64,000 nucleotides of DNA from Blumeriella jaapii (Eukaryota > Ascomycota > Leotiomycetes > Helotiales > Drepanopezizaceae). The stretch covers positions 496,001-560,000 of the forward strand of contig VWND01000007.1 in the NCBI GenBank assembly GCA_009599575.1, read 5' to 3'. The notes beneath the pieces were generated by a model, which was not told where the DNA came from, searched no databases, and saw only the letters and a list, made by a program, of their open reading frames with translations. Shown one piece after another: positions 32,261 through 43,515 of the stretch (positions are counted from its first letter, which is position 1; every line of letters begins with the position of its first letter). Both the position numbers and the translations under genes were made by a program.

Positions 32261-35200
32261 CTAAGCAAAACTGTCCTCTGCTTGCCATCCGGGAGGAGAC
32301 AGAGGCTCAGGCACAGGCTTATGTTCAGGCTCGGGAATTACCGTTCCCTCCGAAACGCCCTCCATCACCGAATTCCTCGGATTCAACTCAAAAATACCAA
32401 CTCCTACCAAAGCATCAAAGACATTGTCTCTGCGTTCCAGCAATGACCTGTCCACATCCAAGCCATCCAGAATCCTCATCCGTAAACAGCTGCTCAACAC
32501 CATAACCTCAAATGTTCGTCTCAACATCTTCGTATCCATGTCCAAACATGCGACATATCTATCGTCCCTCTCCCTGTCCGCCTTGCCGACTGTGAAGAGC
32601 TCAATCGCCGCATTCCCTCCTTCACTTCCACGTTCGACCATTTGAGACCGACCGAGTGGCGGATAAAACCCTTGGGTCAACGGATTGTTTCTCAAATCTG
32701 CAGTCGTGATGCTCTGGAATTGTGCCATCACACACGCCGTCGACCGCAGTCTCACCAGCCGATTTCCCGCCAGATGTAGCTTCTTCAAACGCTGGATTCC
32801 TACTAGCGGCTTGACGTCCCTCAAGGCATTGAAATTCAGATTTAACACCCGAACATTGGCAAATATCTGCCCGAAATCTGCTGGAAGAGCTTCCAGACCA
32901 CAGCTCGCAAGCTCCAGGTATTGGAGGTTGAGGAATTCTGTTTTGGGCTTGAAAGAGCCGATATAGTTGCCAGACAAGAAGAGTTTACGGATCTCGAAGG
33001 CTTCGGAGATAAACGATGGGTCAATGACAGCATCTGCCTGCTGTTCCCGCATCGATAGACTGTCAAGATACTTTGTCTTTAACAGACCTGAAACCTTGCC
33101 GAAGCGGTTTCTGTCAAGATAAAGGAGGCGAAGATTGGGAAACAGGCTGACGTCGATCGCTTTGAGGTTGTTGCCGCTTAATCTCAAGTATTTCAACGTC
33201 GAAATGCTTTCCACTTCGTCCATCAAGAAATCACTCAGGGAGTTTTCTTCCAAGTTGAGATTGGCTAGAGATCGTAGCTCCTGGAGATTTCGAACGTCAC
33301 ACACTTGATTGCCTTTAAGATCAAGATCCGTAAGCCGTTGGAGTTTGGTGCCCCCGAAATCAAGAGAACGAACAGCGTTTCCACGCAATCGAAGACTAAG
33401 GAGTCCACTAAGTTGGGCTACTCCATCCAAGCTAGAGATCTTGTTATTGTCCGCCCTCAAGCTCCTCAAGTGTACGAGTGACTTGAAAGCGGACAGTGAT
33501 TCCAATTCATTGTTGGAAACATCGATGTATTGCAAGTTGTAAAGATGCTTCCATGCAACAACATCGGTAAGGCAGTTGTGAGAAATGCGAAGATCTCGAA
33601 TTGTTTTCGGCACTCCGTCTAGCTGACCAATGGTATTGTGTGAGACATCGAGTTCTTCTAGCCCCTCGCAGAATTCGTCAAGCTTATGAAGGTTTGTAAG
33701 CTTTCTATCCTTCAGAGAGAGCTCCTTCATATGTTCCCAGAAAGGTTCGTAAGGCTCCACCTCTGTGAGTTTCTCAACCAGTTCCTTGATTGACAGAGAT
33801 AGTGTCTTTTTCGCATGGTTGCCCATAGCAAATCGGTTCCCTTGCGCGACATAACTCACATCAAGTCCAAGAGACTGATCTGCTTGATGTACAGTGAACT
33901 CCGAGAGAGGTGTAAGAGTAAGTGTTCCAATTTCATGAATTGGACGAGGGGTTACAAGAGCATCCCGCGGAGACGTTCTTGTAGGAACGGGTGTTGACAG
34001 AACGATGTTGATACTTCTACAGCGCCGATCCTTGGCATCTTCAGCGGCCGAGTCTTCGTCTTGCTCGTCGATTCGTGAGACCGGCCGGGCTGAAAATTGA
34101 TGGCCACCAACCGAAATGCGGCGAGAGGTATTTCTGATCGCACTGCGAATCTTGGTTGGAACACTTTTCTGGCTAGGTCCGGACTGCTTCTTCTTGGTCA
34201 CTATAATACTGTCTTCGCCGGCACCGTCGTCAAAATCGTGTTCAAATTGACCAGCCTCTACCACGTCGTGTTCAATGCTACTATCGACGTCGTATTCCGA
34301 AGCTTGTATGACTGATGCAAGGGGCGACGAGAAAGAGATAGTAACATTTCGTTTCGGTGGACTACTTGGATCGACACGATCCTCATGAATTGAAATTTCC
34401 CTCTCGACCTCTTCGAAGATTACCTCTTGAGATTCTGAGATCACAGTCTTCCGAGCGTTGGTGGCATTCTCGTACTCTAAAGGAGCATTTTTCCTTACTG
34501 CTGACTTGGTAATGCTATCAGGAATGTTGTTTTGTGGTATAGGTCGGGCGACCATGACCGGCTCTGGAGATCGAATTCGCTTTGGACTCTGCGATTGCTC
34601 GTTGGAAGGGACGAGTTGTGGTTGTGTCATGAGTTTCGCGCCATTGATGTGCCCATCGTCGTAATTCTCCTGCGCCAATCGTTCATCTTGTTTACGTTTT
34701 GCTGCTACTGCTTTGATTCTTTGCAGCTCCTGGGTCTCGTCCACAGAAAGATCAGGTATGTCGCCGAAGGGGTCATCCTCCGTTTCGTCTGATGGAGGAA
34801 AATTCAAAGCGCCATTCACAACGCCCGCACCCCTATTCTTGACCCATTTCTTGCTCTCGTGGTCAAAGACCATGCCAGCTAATTGTTCCGGTATCAAATG
34901 AGAGACGCTGTGGGGAGCGATAATACGACGTGAGTCTGATCCTCTCGAGGAGCCCGTCGGAATAGAACGAGCTGTCGACTGACCTGATGACGCGAAGGAA
35001 CTGTTGGAAGGAAACTCAACCTCGCTTGGATGCTCGCCAGGGTTGATAGATGAGGTTGAATGTTTGCGCTTCCGATGGAAATCCGGATTCTCCGATATCC
35101 GAATGTTCGGTGGTTCACTCTCAACTGTTCCGACCAGGCTCAACGACTGCATGGACAATCTATTGATAGTCTCATCCGTTCTCCGATCAAGATCCTTCGC

Positions 35201-37918
35201 CTGTTCGGCAGCCGCCTGAGCCATTGCGATTGACTTCATTGAAGACTCAATGACACAGTCCATCTCACTCTTCTCCTGGTACTTTCGCAAGTGATCTAAC
35301 AGTGCAGGGTCCTCCTGCTTAGGAGGTAGACGTGATACTGGCTTTCCATCCCGACTTGGTGGTCTCGAAAATGGCTCCAAGGTGGACTCTTGATATGACA
35401 GCTCAGACTCCTCCAATTCGTCATCCTGTGTACCGGTCTCCGTAAATTTAGCATGGTCGTTTTCGGACTCGGACTCTTCAACGCTGGTCAGACCACTTCT
35501 TGGCCTTGTTTTGTCACGGATGCCTGCCATAATCATCTTCGCTTCATCTAAGAAGTCCTGCGTAGTGATAGATCCCTTGCGACTCTCATCAAGCATGTGT
35601 TTATCGACACCAAGCGGCGCAGGAATCTTGGACGGCCCAGTAGAATCAAGTTCTGCTTGTATCTTGGCAATCTTCTGTTCCTGAAGAAATTTGGCTTGTT
35701 CGGAGCTTGAAATTTTCGCTTCTAAAGACGGCGAACGTTTGTGTTGCTGACTGTTACGCTGACTAGGTGTCGGTGTTCGCGGCCTGAGAATCTGACGCAT
35801 GGCAAGTATAGTCGGATTCGCTGCCTGCAGATCGTCGCCATGTCTCGCATCTTTTCGCTTCTTCCCTACTAAAGATTGCATCTGATGGTGCGTTTCCTTT
35901 AGAGAGTCCAAGTCTCCCAAGGCGTCTCTTACACTCTGGTCTATAGTGTCTACGTTGTTCAGAGTCCTCCGACGTTTTGGAGTAGGATCTTTCAAAGGTG
36001 TTTTGGGAAGTCGTTTGCCTTCTGAGTCGCCGTTTCGCTTCCTCGGTGTTTTAAGATCTCCCGGCTCATCTGGACTGTTATTTGAGCCTTTGGAGCTACT
36101 AGTATCTGGTCGAACGCTGTTTCGAATGCTCGTAGTTTGTCGCGTCGTACTTTTGATGGTCGTATATTCGGCTCGATGATGGGCACTCGCATCTTCACCT
36201 GGATCTAACGAAGGCTCAAGTTTAATCTTAAACGAGGCCCGACTCTGTCGGCTGAGAACGGGCAATGATAAGTTTTCCTGATCCGCATCTAATCCATCGC
36301 TGAATTGAAAGCTGTCCAATTCACCCGCTCCAAAACTGCTCATTTTTTGTCCTCCCTTCCGTCTGTGAAGATTTCTATTTGGAAACTTCTTCGGACTCGA
36401 TTCATCCACAAAGGCATCTTTCATCTCAGGACTGGTCGATTCCTGGGAGGATTCGTGGGAATTATTCCCACTATGATTAATACTGCCTTCGAATTGACTG
36501 AGTCTTCGCAGCAGCTTCTGGTTTGTGAAAGTGTCGTATGTACCGAAGATCTTTAATGGACTCCCTGAATTACTTTTGGGCTTCTTTGGACTTTGTTGTG
36601 GGTGTATGCAGCTCTGTGGAGGGCTGATCAGGCTCTGCTGCTTGATTCTCCTGAGAGGTTCGCGTCTTTTGGACATGATTGAGTTTTTTTGGTGTGCTAG
36701 CCTGCATTGATGACTCGGGCATCATGACTGATTCATCAACTTCCGGGCTTAACATTCGAGTTCGGAAAGAGCCTTCTTGAGACTGACCACCGCGTCTGAG
36801 GTTGACGAATTGACCATTGCGAGCAAGATCATCTGTATCAGCAGTCGTATTTGACGGAATGGCTTGCGAAATGTCATTTCCATCCTGGTCCGAACGGCCA
36901 GGAGTACTCTCGCGGATACTATCAAGCCTTCTTTTCACTTCCGTTGGAAGTAGGTTCAAGGCTGCATAGTCGATTTTTCCATCCACTGTGTTGTGGCGTG
37001 CCACATAGACAGGGCTAAATTCTTCATTTCGAATATCACTCTGCCCACTGACAGTTCGACCTTGGCCCTGGAAGTGTAACGCTGAGTTCTCTGGTTCGGA
37101 TGTAGAGTCCGAGCGAATGTTGACTTCGTCGTTTTGTCGAAAGGATGCTTTAGAAGGCTGGAACATACTGCTTTGACTCAAATCATTCACCGAGAACTCA
37201 CTACCAGCTTGACTCGCAAGTCGGTACTTCACACCTTGTGATTTCTGCCGGTCCCGACCACCCTGTTGTTTTTGCTGCTCCTCGTTCTCAAGTTGGTCAG
37301 TTCCTGCACCCGGCCCATGTTATATGGGGGAGGGCTGGACGGCATCATCACGCTGCACTCCTCAAAGTCTCGTGCTGCCCCCAATTTTCTCGGTGATGTC
37401 GTCTGAGGAGGCGGAGGCCGGAACATATTTTCAAGACCCGCAGGGCTGAACAGGTCACACTGTTCCCCGTACGCAACATCTCCTTGAAGAAGACGTCTCT
37501 TCCATTCCGGGGTCTCATGCGTTCCCTTTTTCGGAGACAAACTGGCCGATTTGTGCTCAACCGTATGGTATTGTACGGATCGTGTGCTAGACGCCGAGAG
37601 CGTTCGCGATATACGTCGCCCACGGGTTTCGTTGGTAATCTCGCGGAGTTTGGACTGCCGCTGTTGTGCGCGTTGCGACAAGGGGATATTTGTTTCGTGG
37701 ATGCTCCGCGTGCTCAGCGGGCTATCTCCAAGCTCCTGAGGGGCCGCCCAAGTTTGTTGCTGCGGGTTGTATTTCGGTATGCGACTCGACGCGCGCCGTA
37801 CATGACTTGAGGACTCTGAGGTGCTATTCGAGAGGGAAGGCAACGAGGGCGCAGGAGACCCGGAGCGTGGCTGAGATACCCAATCTTCGGATAGAGAGTT
37901 TAACCATGCTTGCTCCAT
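32261..37918 (-). CDS. CDC11: Cdc11/Nud1-like leucine-rich-repeat scaffold of the septation initiation network; two compensating frame changes
   Basis: Span of 1886 codons without a plausible intron. The N-terminus MEQAWLNSLSEDWVSQPRSG and the long disordered Ser/Pro/Thr-rich part fit fungal Cdc11 relatives. The conserved SNSGSPLKIFGTYDTFTNQK motif lies near 36560. From about 33.8 kb down to 32.6 kb are leucine-rich repeats, for example LKDRKLTNLHKLDEF, LEELDVSHNTIGQLDG, LRSLRADNNKISSLDG and LTDLDLKGNQVCDVRN, as in Nud1 and Cdc11, which anchor the mitotic exit/septation kinases at the spindle pole body. The middle part (about 37297 to 36590) is coded in another frame than both flanks: the first frame stops at 37229 and the middle frame at 36570. 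One base appears lost near 37291-37311 and one gained near 36566-36610. Many TP/SP sites suggest CDK control. It is divergent from the next gene. Confidence 0.86.
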
Positions 37919-38745
37919 TGCGACGGATTCTTGGATCGGGGATCTCGAGGTTTCAAGGCCGTGCCATCAATACCGGATTTGCGATTTTCGCTGTCGATTC
38001 AGAGGAAGTGGTCGCCGGACTTTTGACCTGTCGTGGAAAAATGCAGTAGGATAAAGCAGAAAGGGAGAGTCCAGAGCATGAAGAGAATTGAAGATGTAGT
38101 GAGGATGGATGAATCTGGAGTGTTGACGTGTTGCATCTTCCCGTCGTCTCTCTCTGTCTCGCGTCGTGTTCTCGACCTCGACGTCAAATTGTCGCCGTCG
38201 CCCATGGCAACGCGAGGACTCACGCTAACGGAGCCCCTCTATCTGTTGACCCCTCATGCTTGTTGGAGCAAGATGTGCCTTTTGAAGGTAAAAGGGCTAT
38301 CGATTACTTCACTTCACTTGCAACAGGAGGATCACTTTTTTGGGGGGAGGACATTCTTATGGACGCTCTGCCTCCGATCGAACTTGAAGAACTGTGCTGT
38401 TCGGGAACAAATGCGATCACTTTCCTGCGTGAATATACATCATACGGGTCCGCATGCCTGCCTGTACTGTACTTCCGTTCCCAACAATTGTAATAAAGAG
38501 CCTGCCCAAGGAGCGAAAGGAATATCAACCAAGCTTTTCGAATTTTCTCACTATCAGGCCGCTGCCCGTGCGGCTTCGTCACGTGAGCACTTTACACGAA
38601 AACGCGAACACGTCCCCCGGCCAGTCCCTCCGCCAACAACTGCAATTGGTCGACCACGGACTCCACGCCACTGTACTCCACTCGAGCCTCGCGATTTCGA
38701 TATAGCCTGCGAACGTTGACATACTTGCGCCCTGGTCGACTCAAC
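37919..38745. promoter_or_regulatory. Divergent intergenic region CDC11 / uncharacterised RVSF protein gene
   Basis: An 827 bp head-to-head region. Overlapping open frames on both strands (for example 38033-38719) have no family likeness, and I read them as chance. Confidence 0.5.
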
Positions 38746-41700
38746 ATGAATCACTTCCAGGGTTTTTCTGGTATCGCTGGGGCTGGGGATGAGGATGAGG
38801 AGGAACCTTACTATTGCTCACCAGCCTGCGGGCCCGACGACATTCTCTGTCCAGGATCAGATGCGGAAGACACCCCAGACCAGCTGCGAAAGAGACGCTT
38901 GCGTTACGAAGCAGCTGCGCAAACGATAGCCGGAGGACGCATGCCGACAGTCCTGTCTGCAACGTTGAAAGGGCCGTTCTCGAAAGGTGAAGGATGGATC
39001 AATCCTTGGAGGCACAGGCCCAAGAAGAAGAAGAAGCACGAAGAATGGTGGCAGCCCGGCTCCGAGGATATGCTGTTTACTCGCGCAAACGTGAAGCGAG
39101 CAGCGGCGCACGGTTTGGGGTATTTGAGCCCAGCAGAGGCTCTTCAGTGGTGTAAGGATACGGCCAAAGCTGAGGCAAGATCTGTCCAGGAAACGGGCCT
39201 CGAAAGCGGAGCAGTTATGATGTCCGTCGAGCGAGACGAGATGGAAGGAGAAGACGAAGGAGAAGGAGAAGAGGGAAATCTGCCCAGCGATGATGGTTAC
39301 AAATCTCCAACGCAACAAACGATTCACTCGAAGTTCTCCAGAAATGAACTCTCAATGCTCAATCATGTTAGCAGAACGCCACTTGCGGATGGGACTCTGC
39401 GAACCAGCACCAAATTCACGAAGCGGCCAGCCGAATCTCAATGGCTCAAAGGATCATACGTGTCTAAGCGCACCCGGTGGGAGGGATCAGCTGTGGACTC
39501 GCCAACACCACTTCCTGATGTGCTTAAATCACATCGGCGGCGGCGACTACTATCTATGAAGGCACCGGGCTTGGGCTTGGGAGGAGCACCAGCTATTTAC
39601 CCTTCTCGATATTCAGCCCAGGGTACTCAGAAAACACAGTCAGCGAAGGGTCGAACATGGTATCAAGGAACAAATTTTGGAACACCGTCTGGCCAGAATA
39701 ATCTAGCCACCTGTGGCTCTCAAAATAGATCCTCTCAGCCAGATTCTGATGGACAACAGGATGATATTCAAGAAGGATCGGAGGAGAGCGAATTTGGATT
39801 CATTACCCAGGGATCCAGCATCGACGCTGAGCAAGCCCCGAAGAAAGCTGAGGACCGTTCTTCCGATCTCAAGTCGGACGACTTGAGAGCTGAAACACCA
39901 CTTACCAAGCAGACTTCCGTAACGCAGCTCAACAGCTTACAAAAGTCACTTGAACGCACACATGATTCAACAATTCACGAACTCCCACCACTTATACATA
40001 ATAGGCCTCTTGACGAAATTGGTAGGTTCGAACACGAGGACGACGATAGCTTCGTTACGGAGGTTGCGCCGTCTTCCCGGAATCTGGAAAAGTTTCATTT
40101 CAGGAGACGAGCAAGGTCTACTCAGCCACCTATACACCAGATGGCCACGAGAGTTTTCATGGATGGGGTAGGCAAGGACAGTGCACGGCAAACTCATGAA
40201 GAGCAGAATGTGTTTTCCGAAGAGATGGGGTTCATGGAATCGCCCATTGAAATGACCATCTCGCAATCGCAGAACCAGCCAGGCGTAGCCAAAGTTCCCG
40301 TGGCTCTTAGGAATTCAGAGAGCCAAACAACACCACCACATAGCGACAAGTCTGGTAGCTGGGACAAGATTGAAACTGGGAATGCGTCATCATTCCTACA
40401 AGCAGCAGAGAGCTCTCCTCAATCTCCTCCTAGATCTAACGCTTCTGCAACCGATACGCCCTCACCTTCACAGAAAAAAGCGCATCAGTCTCTTTCACTC
40501 ACCGCAGAGCATGATGTGCTATCTACTCCACTCCAGGACCGTGCAATCGCCATGGATTACATCCTCGGTCTGCCGGAAATCCCCGCGGCCAGCCCGTGGA
40601 AAATGCCTGGATTTGATGATTTCGGTCTCCCCCAAGAGTTTCAAATGTCACCCAAAGGGTCCCCAAAACCGTCGCCACGAAAGTCTCGAGAAGGTTCTCG
40701 GAGGATTCGCAAATCTGCTCAAAAAGCCTGGCCGTCGCCTTCAGTAGGGTCTCCGCAGAGATTGTCAACAAAACCGCCAAAGTTTCATTCAATCGCCCAG
40801 CTGGCAGAATCATCGCAAAAAGTGTATGATTCCAGTACGCAATCTTATAATACCACTCCGTCAAGATCACTTCCCGCTCCAAATCAGAGCGTCAAATCAT
40901 CTCTAGTCCAACCGGCGGCTGAAGGGAGGGAAAACATTTCTGAGTCAGGGGGAAAGTCCACCAATGATATTGCCAGAATCCAGACGGAGCTATCACAGGT
41001 CTATCCGAGCTCCAGCCACCGCGGCAGCCCTCATAGTATTCAAATGCAAACATCTCAGAACCTTCCACATGAAGATCGAGTCCTTACTCACCAGCCTTCA
41101 AGGCCCCAATCGGAACCTCTCCAGGACTCTCTGTCCATGGGATTTGTCGGATCAACGTTACAGGAGCAGTCTGCGGTTGAGTTCGATGCACACGGACTGG
41201 CCATAGAAGCTGAAGCTGTTACTCCTAGAAAAGCTTTATTTCCTGTACAAGGCGATGGGCAGCTCCCAAATTCGTCATTCATCTCGGGAAGTGCCCGCGC
41301 AAGCAAAAACACCTTAGCGACACCAGGTGTCGCTTCAAAGGAAAATGTTGAAATAACTGACACAAACGTTCACCTCCAAGTTGAGCCCGAAGCCATTGCT
41401 GTCCCGAAGATACTGCTCGAAGTGGCTGCTGAAGGACAAGAAGACAATGAATCGTCATCAGAGGCTGTACACCCCGCGCATGATGCTATTGATCATGACA
41501 ATGAATCTTTCGCAGGCGTTGACTTCGAGGCCACAAGTGACATCAATGGATGTGGTAGTAAGCCAGTGTTCGAAGATAGCCCATATTCAGAAACAAGCTG
41601 GGAGGGTTGCGGTCCGCAAAGCCCTTGGGCGATGGAAAACTTAGAGGCATTACCGACATATGCTACTGAGCAGCGATTGGTGGAAATGGCTCACGAAACA

Positions 41701-42693
41701 CCTGAAGGAAGCTCTCGTGGTGCAGGGTATATTGCAACATCAGATCATGAGATATCCTTAGATGCCTCTTGTTGGGAACCATCAGAGCGACCACTCACAC
41801 CTGAATTAGTCGCTGATCCAGCAAATGAAAAGGCTTCTGTGACAACCCCAAGCCGGGAACTCACGGACCGGCATCGTGCCCTTGATGACAGCGGCATCAC
41901 ACCCTTCGAATCTTTCGAATCTCCAACAAGATCCCCAAATGTTAGTATAACGAGCCCGGGCAACGACTTGATGGACACCCAGTCTTTCGGAGAGTCTGGA
42001 CTGAACAACCCATGGGCGAGCGCTACAAAAAGCACATCAACAGCAAAGCTCAAAAAACGAGTGTCGTTTGGCTACTTAGAAGAAGTAGAGGATGATTCCA
42101 ACGATTACGAAGTGGCTCGCTCATCAATGAGACAATCACCTCCTCCCCGAATAGGGCAGGATGACGACGAGGATATCTTCCACGATGGGACGATGGTAAC
42201 GAATACATTCCGCAAACACTTTGTCACAGTCACTCGACCCAGAGTGTTCAAACGTATCCTACCAGAAACGCAAGCCTCTCAGCCTACCAGCAGTCCTACT
42301 TTGGATGCTCAAGCAGAGGCTTTCGTTGCAGCTGATTGTCATTCTTCCACCAAACCAAGCTGGTCACCAACTTCGAAACCTGCCTCTCCTCGCCAATTGA
42401 AGCCTCGAAGCGACTCGAATAGCAATACAACGTGGAATGTGGGCGAAGAAGAAGATCCTATGCTGATGAACCCGTTCATCATGACTCCAAAGGTCAGGAA
42501 CACAAGCGCCGCGCCAACATTTGACATGGATGAGGTGCTTGGAGCTGCAGCAGATTTTCTTGGAGATTGGTCCGTAGATGCTGAATTGAAGAAGGCTAAG
42601 GAGCCCCCTATGGAACTACAAGCGAGGGCAAGAGAGCGTGATGTGAGCACTTGTACTGGGTATCGAAGGAGGAAGCTGTTCGGACTTGTCTAA
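38746..42693 (+). CDS. Large uncharacterised, mostly disordered protein with an RVSF PP1-docking motif
   Basis: Single exon of 1315 residues from the first ATG in frame (MNHFQGFSGIAG); the ten codons before it start with TTG. The first 140 residues look conserved: an acidic start, PDDILCPGSDAED, KGPFSKGEGWINPWRHRP, a KKKKK basic run and a helical AAAHGLGYLSPAEALQWC. Residues 150-1090 are Ser/Pro/Gln-rich and probably disordered, with many SP/TP sites (for example NASATDTPSPSQKKA). KKRVSFGYLEEVEDD at about 1103-1117 contains RVSF, a textbook RVxF motif for protein phosphatase 1. The C-terminal 80 residues (NPFIMTPKVRN, FDMDEVLGAAADFLGDW) look structured. I recall similar fungal proteins that carry only vague names. 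Likely a nuclear regulator, but this is inference. Confidence 0.9.
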   Translation: MNHFQGFSGIAGAGDEDEEEPYYCSPACGPDDILCPGSDAEDTPDQLRKRRLRYEAAAQTIAGGRMPTVLSATLKGPFSKGEGWINPWRHRPKKKKKHEEWWQPGSEDMLFTRANVKRAAAHGLGYLSPAEALQWCKDTAKAEARSVQETGLESGAVMMSVERDEMEGEDEGEGEEGNLPSDDGYKSPTQQTIHSKFSRNELSMLNHVSRTPLADGTLRTSTKFTKRPAESQWLKGSYVSKRTRWEGSAVDSPTPLPDVLKSHRRRRLLSMKAPGLGLGGAPAIYPSRYSAQGTQKTQSAKGRTWYQGTNFGTPSGQNNLATCGSQNRSSQPDSDGQQDDIQEGSEESEFGFITQGSSIDAEQAPKKAEDRSSDLKSDDLRAETPLTKQTSVTQLNSLQKSLERTHDSTIHELPPLIHNRPLDEIGRFEHEDDDSFVTEVAPSSRNLEKFHFRRRARSTQPPIHQMATRVFMDGVGKDSARQTHEEQNVFSEEMGFMESPIEMTISQSQNQPGVAKVPVALRNSESQTTPPHSDKSGSWDKIETGNASSFLQAAESSPQSPPRSNASATDTPSPSQKKAHQSLSLTAEHDVLSTPLQDRAIAMDYILGLPEIPAASPWKMPGFDDFGLPQEFQMSPKGSPKPSPRKSREGSRRIRKSAQKAWPSPSVGSPQRLSTKPPKFHSIAQLAESSQKVYDSSTQSYNTTPSRSLPAPNQSVKSSLVQPAAEGRENISESGGKSTNDIARIQTELSQVYPSSSHRGSPHSIQMQTSQNLPHEDRVLTHQPSRPQSEPLQDSLSMGFVGSTLQEQSAVEFDAHGLAIEAEAVTPRKALFPVQGDGQLPNSSFISGSARASKNTLATPGVASKENVEITDTNVHLQVEPEAIAVPKILLEVAAEGQEDNESSSEAVHPAHDAIDHDNESFAGVDFEATSDINGCGSKPVFEDSPYSETSWEGCGPQSPWAMENLEALPTYATEQRLVEMAHETPEGSSRGAGYIATSDHEISLDASCWEPSERPLTPELVADPANEKASVTTPSRELTDRHRALDDSGITPFESFESPTRSPNVSITSPGNDLMDTQSFGESGLNNPWASATKSTSTAKLKKRVSFGYLEEVEDDSNDYEVARSSMRQSPPPRIGQDDDEDIFHDGTMVTNTFRKHFVTVTRPRVFKRILPETQASQPTSSPTLDAQAEAFVAADCHSSTKPSWSPTSKPASPRQLKPRSDSNSNTTWNVGEEEDPMLMNPFIMTPKVRNTSAAPTFDMDEVLGAAADFLGDWSVDAELKKAKEPPMELQARARERDVSTCTGYRRRKLFGLV

Positions 42694-43515
42694 AGGCGTT
42701 GACTTGCTACTTTTGACCTAAATCTGTATAGGGCATTGCAAAGGGTATGGGGTTTGGGATCTGTGCTTGCGTTTAGCCGACAGAGCAAGCGCCATAGCAA
42801 AAGGACATAGGTGCGACGGAGTCATTGGCTTTATGAGATACCCAGGATGGATTTTCACGAACGTTTATAGTAGTAAAGATTAGGCCATTCCACATGGCTC
42901 TTCTAATTCTGCTGGTGGGCATTATTTATAGCGGGTGAGAAAGCTCGACGAGCGACACGACTTCCAGTTGTCATTTGGGGGTCCTTCCTGTGGGATCACA
43001 CTGCTGAGCTCCAGGACCTTGTGCCTTCGAAGCATCGTCCAATAAAGCTTCTTACGGGGTCTGGCGGTGATCCTTCAAATATGCATGGAATAAAATTTAC
43101 CGTGTAAAGTCCCAAGCGTGGCGATGTTGGAGCTTAGACAATTTGGTAGAGCGCGGCCTTGGCTATAGCCATGATCTCACACAGAAAGTTTCCCGCTTCC
43201 GCGGTCCAAACTTCCTCCTTCCATCATCAACTTCGGTACACCTGCAACTGCTTTTCTACCACAGACGACCGTCAACACCTGGGCGCGCATTTCACCCCTA
43301 GAGGACCAACCAATACAGCTGGGCTCTTGTTCAACGTGAGCTCAAAGTCTGCACCGACTCTGATCCGCTCTCCTTCCTGTCGCGTTTCGCAACCCGGCGT
43401 GAAAGGTCGCGCTCTATGGTCCACACCCCCCCCTCTGCAGACCACCGCCCATTGATGTCCCAGTTCTGTGAACCAAGCACCCACCGTACAGGACTACTCG
43501 ATAGATGAGCACCTC
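42694..43515. promoter_or_regulatory. Intergenic region and 5' leader of KCS1
   Basis: An 822 bp gap between two plus-strand genes. The right part is pyrimidine-rich and probably the KCS1 leader; it holds a short upstream ORF (43455-43508). No other gene seen. Confidence 0.55.
43455..43508 (+). promoter_or_regulatory. Possible upstream ORF in KCS1 leader
   Basis: ATG at 43455 starts a 17-codon frame (MSQFCEPSTHRTGLLDR) ending 7 bases before the KCS1 ATG. Its TGA overlaps another out-of-frame ATG at 43505. If transcribed in the leader, it could lower or tune KCS1 translation. Confidence 0.35.

Noticed and set aside
38033..38719. 228-codon frame between CDC11 and the RVSF protein gene
   Set aside because: No domain, and overlapped by open frames on both strands; it sits in a divergent promoter region.
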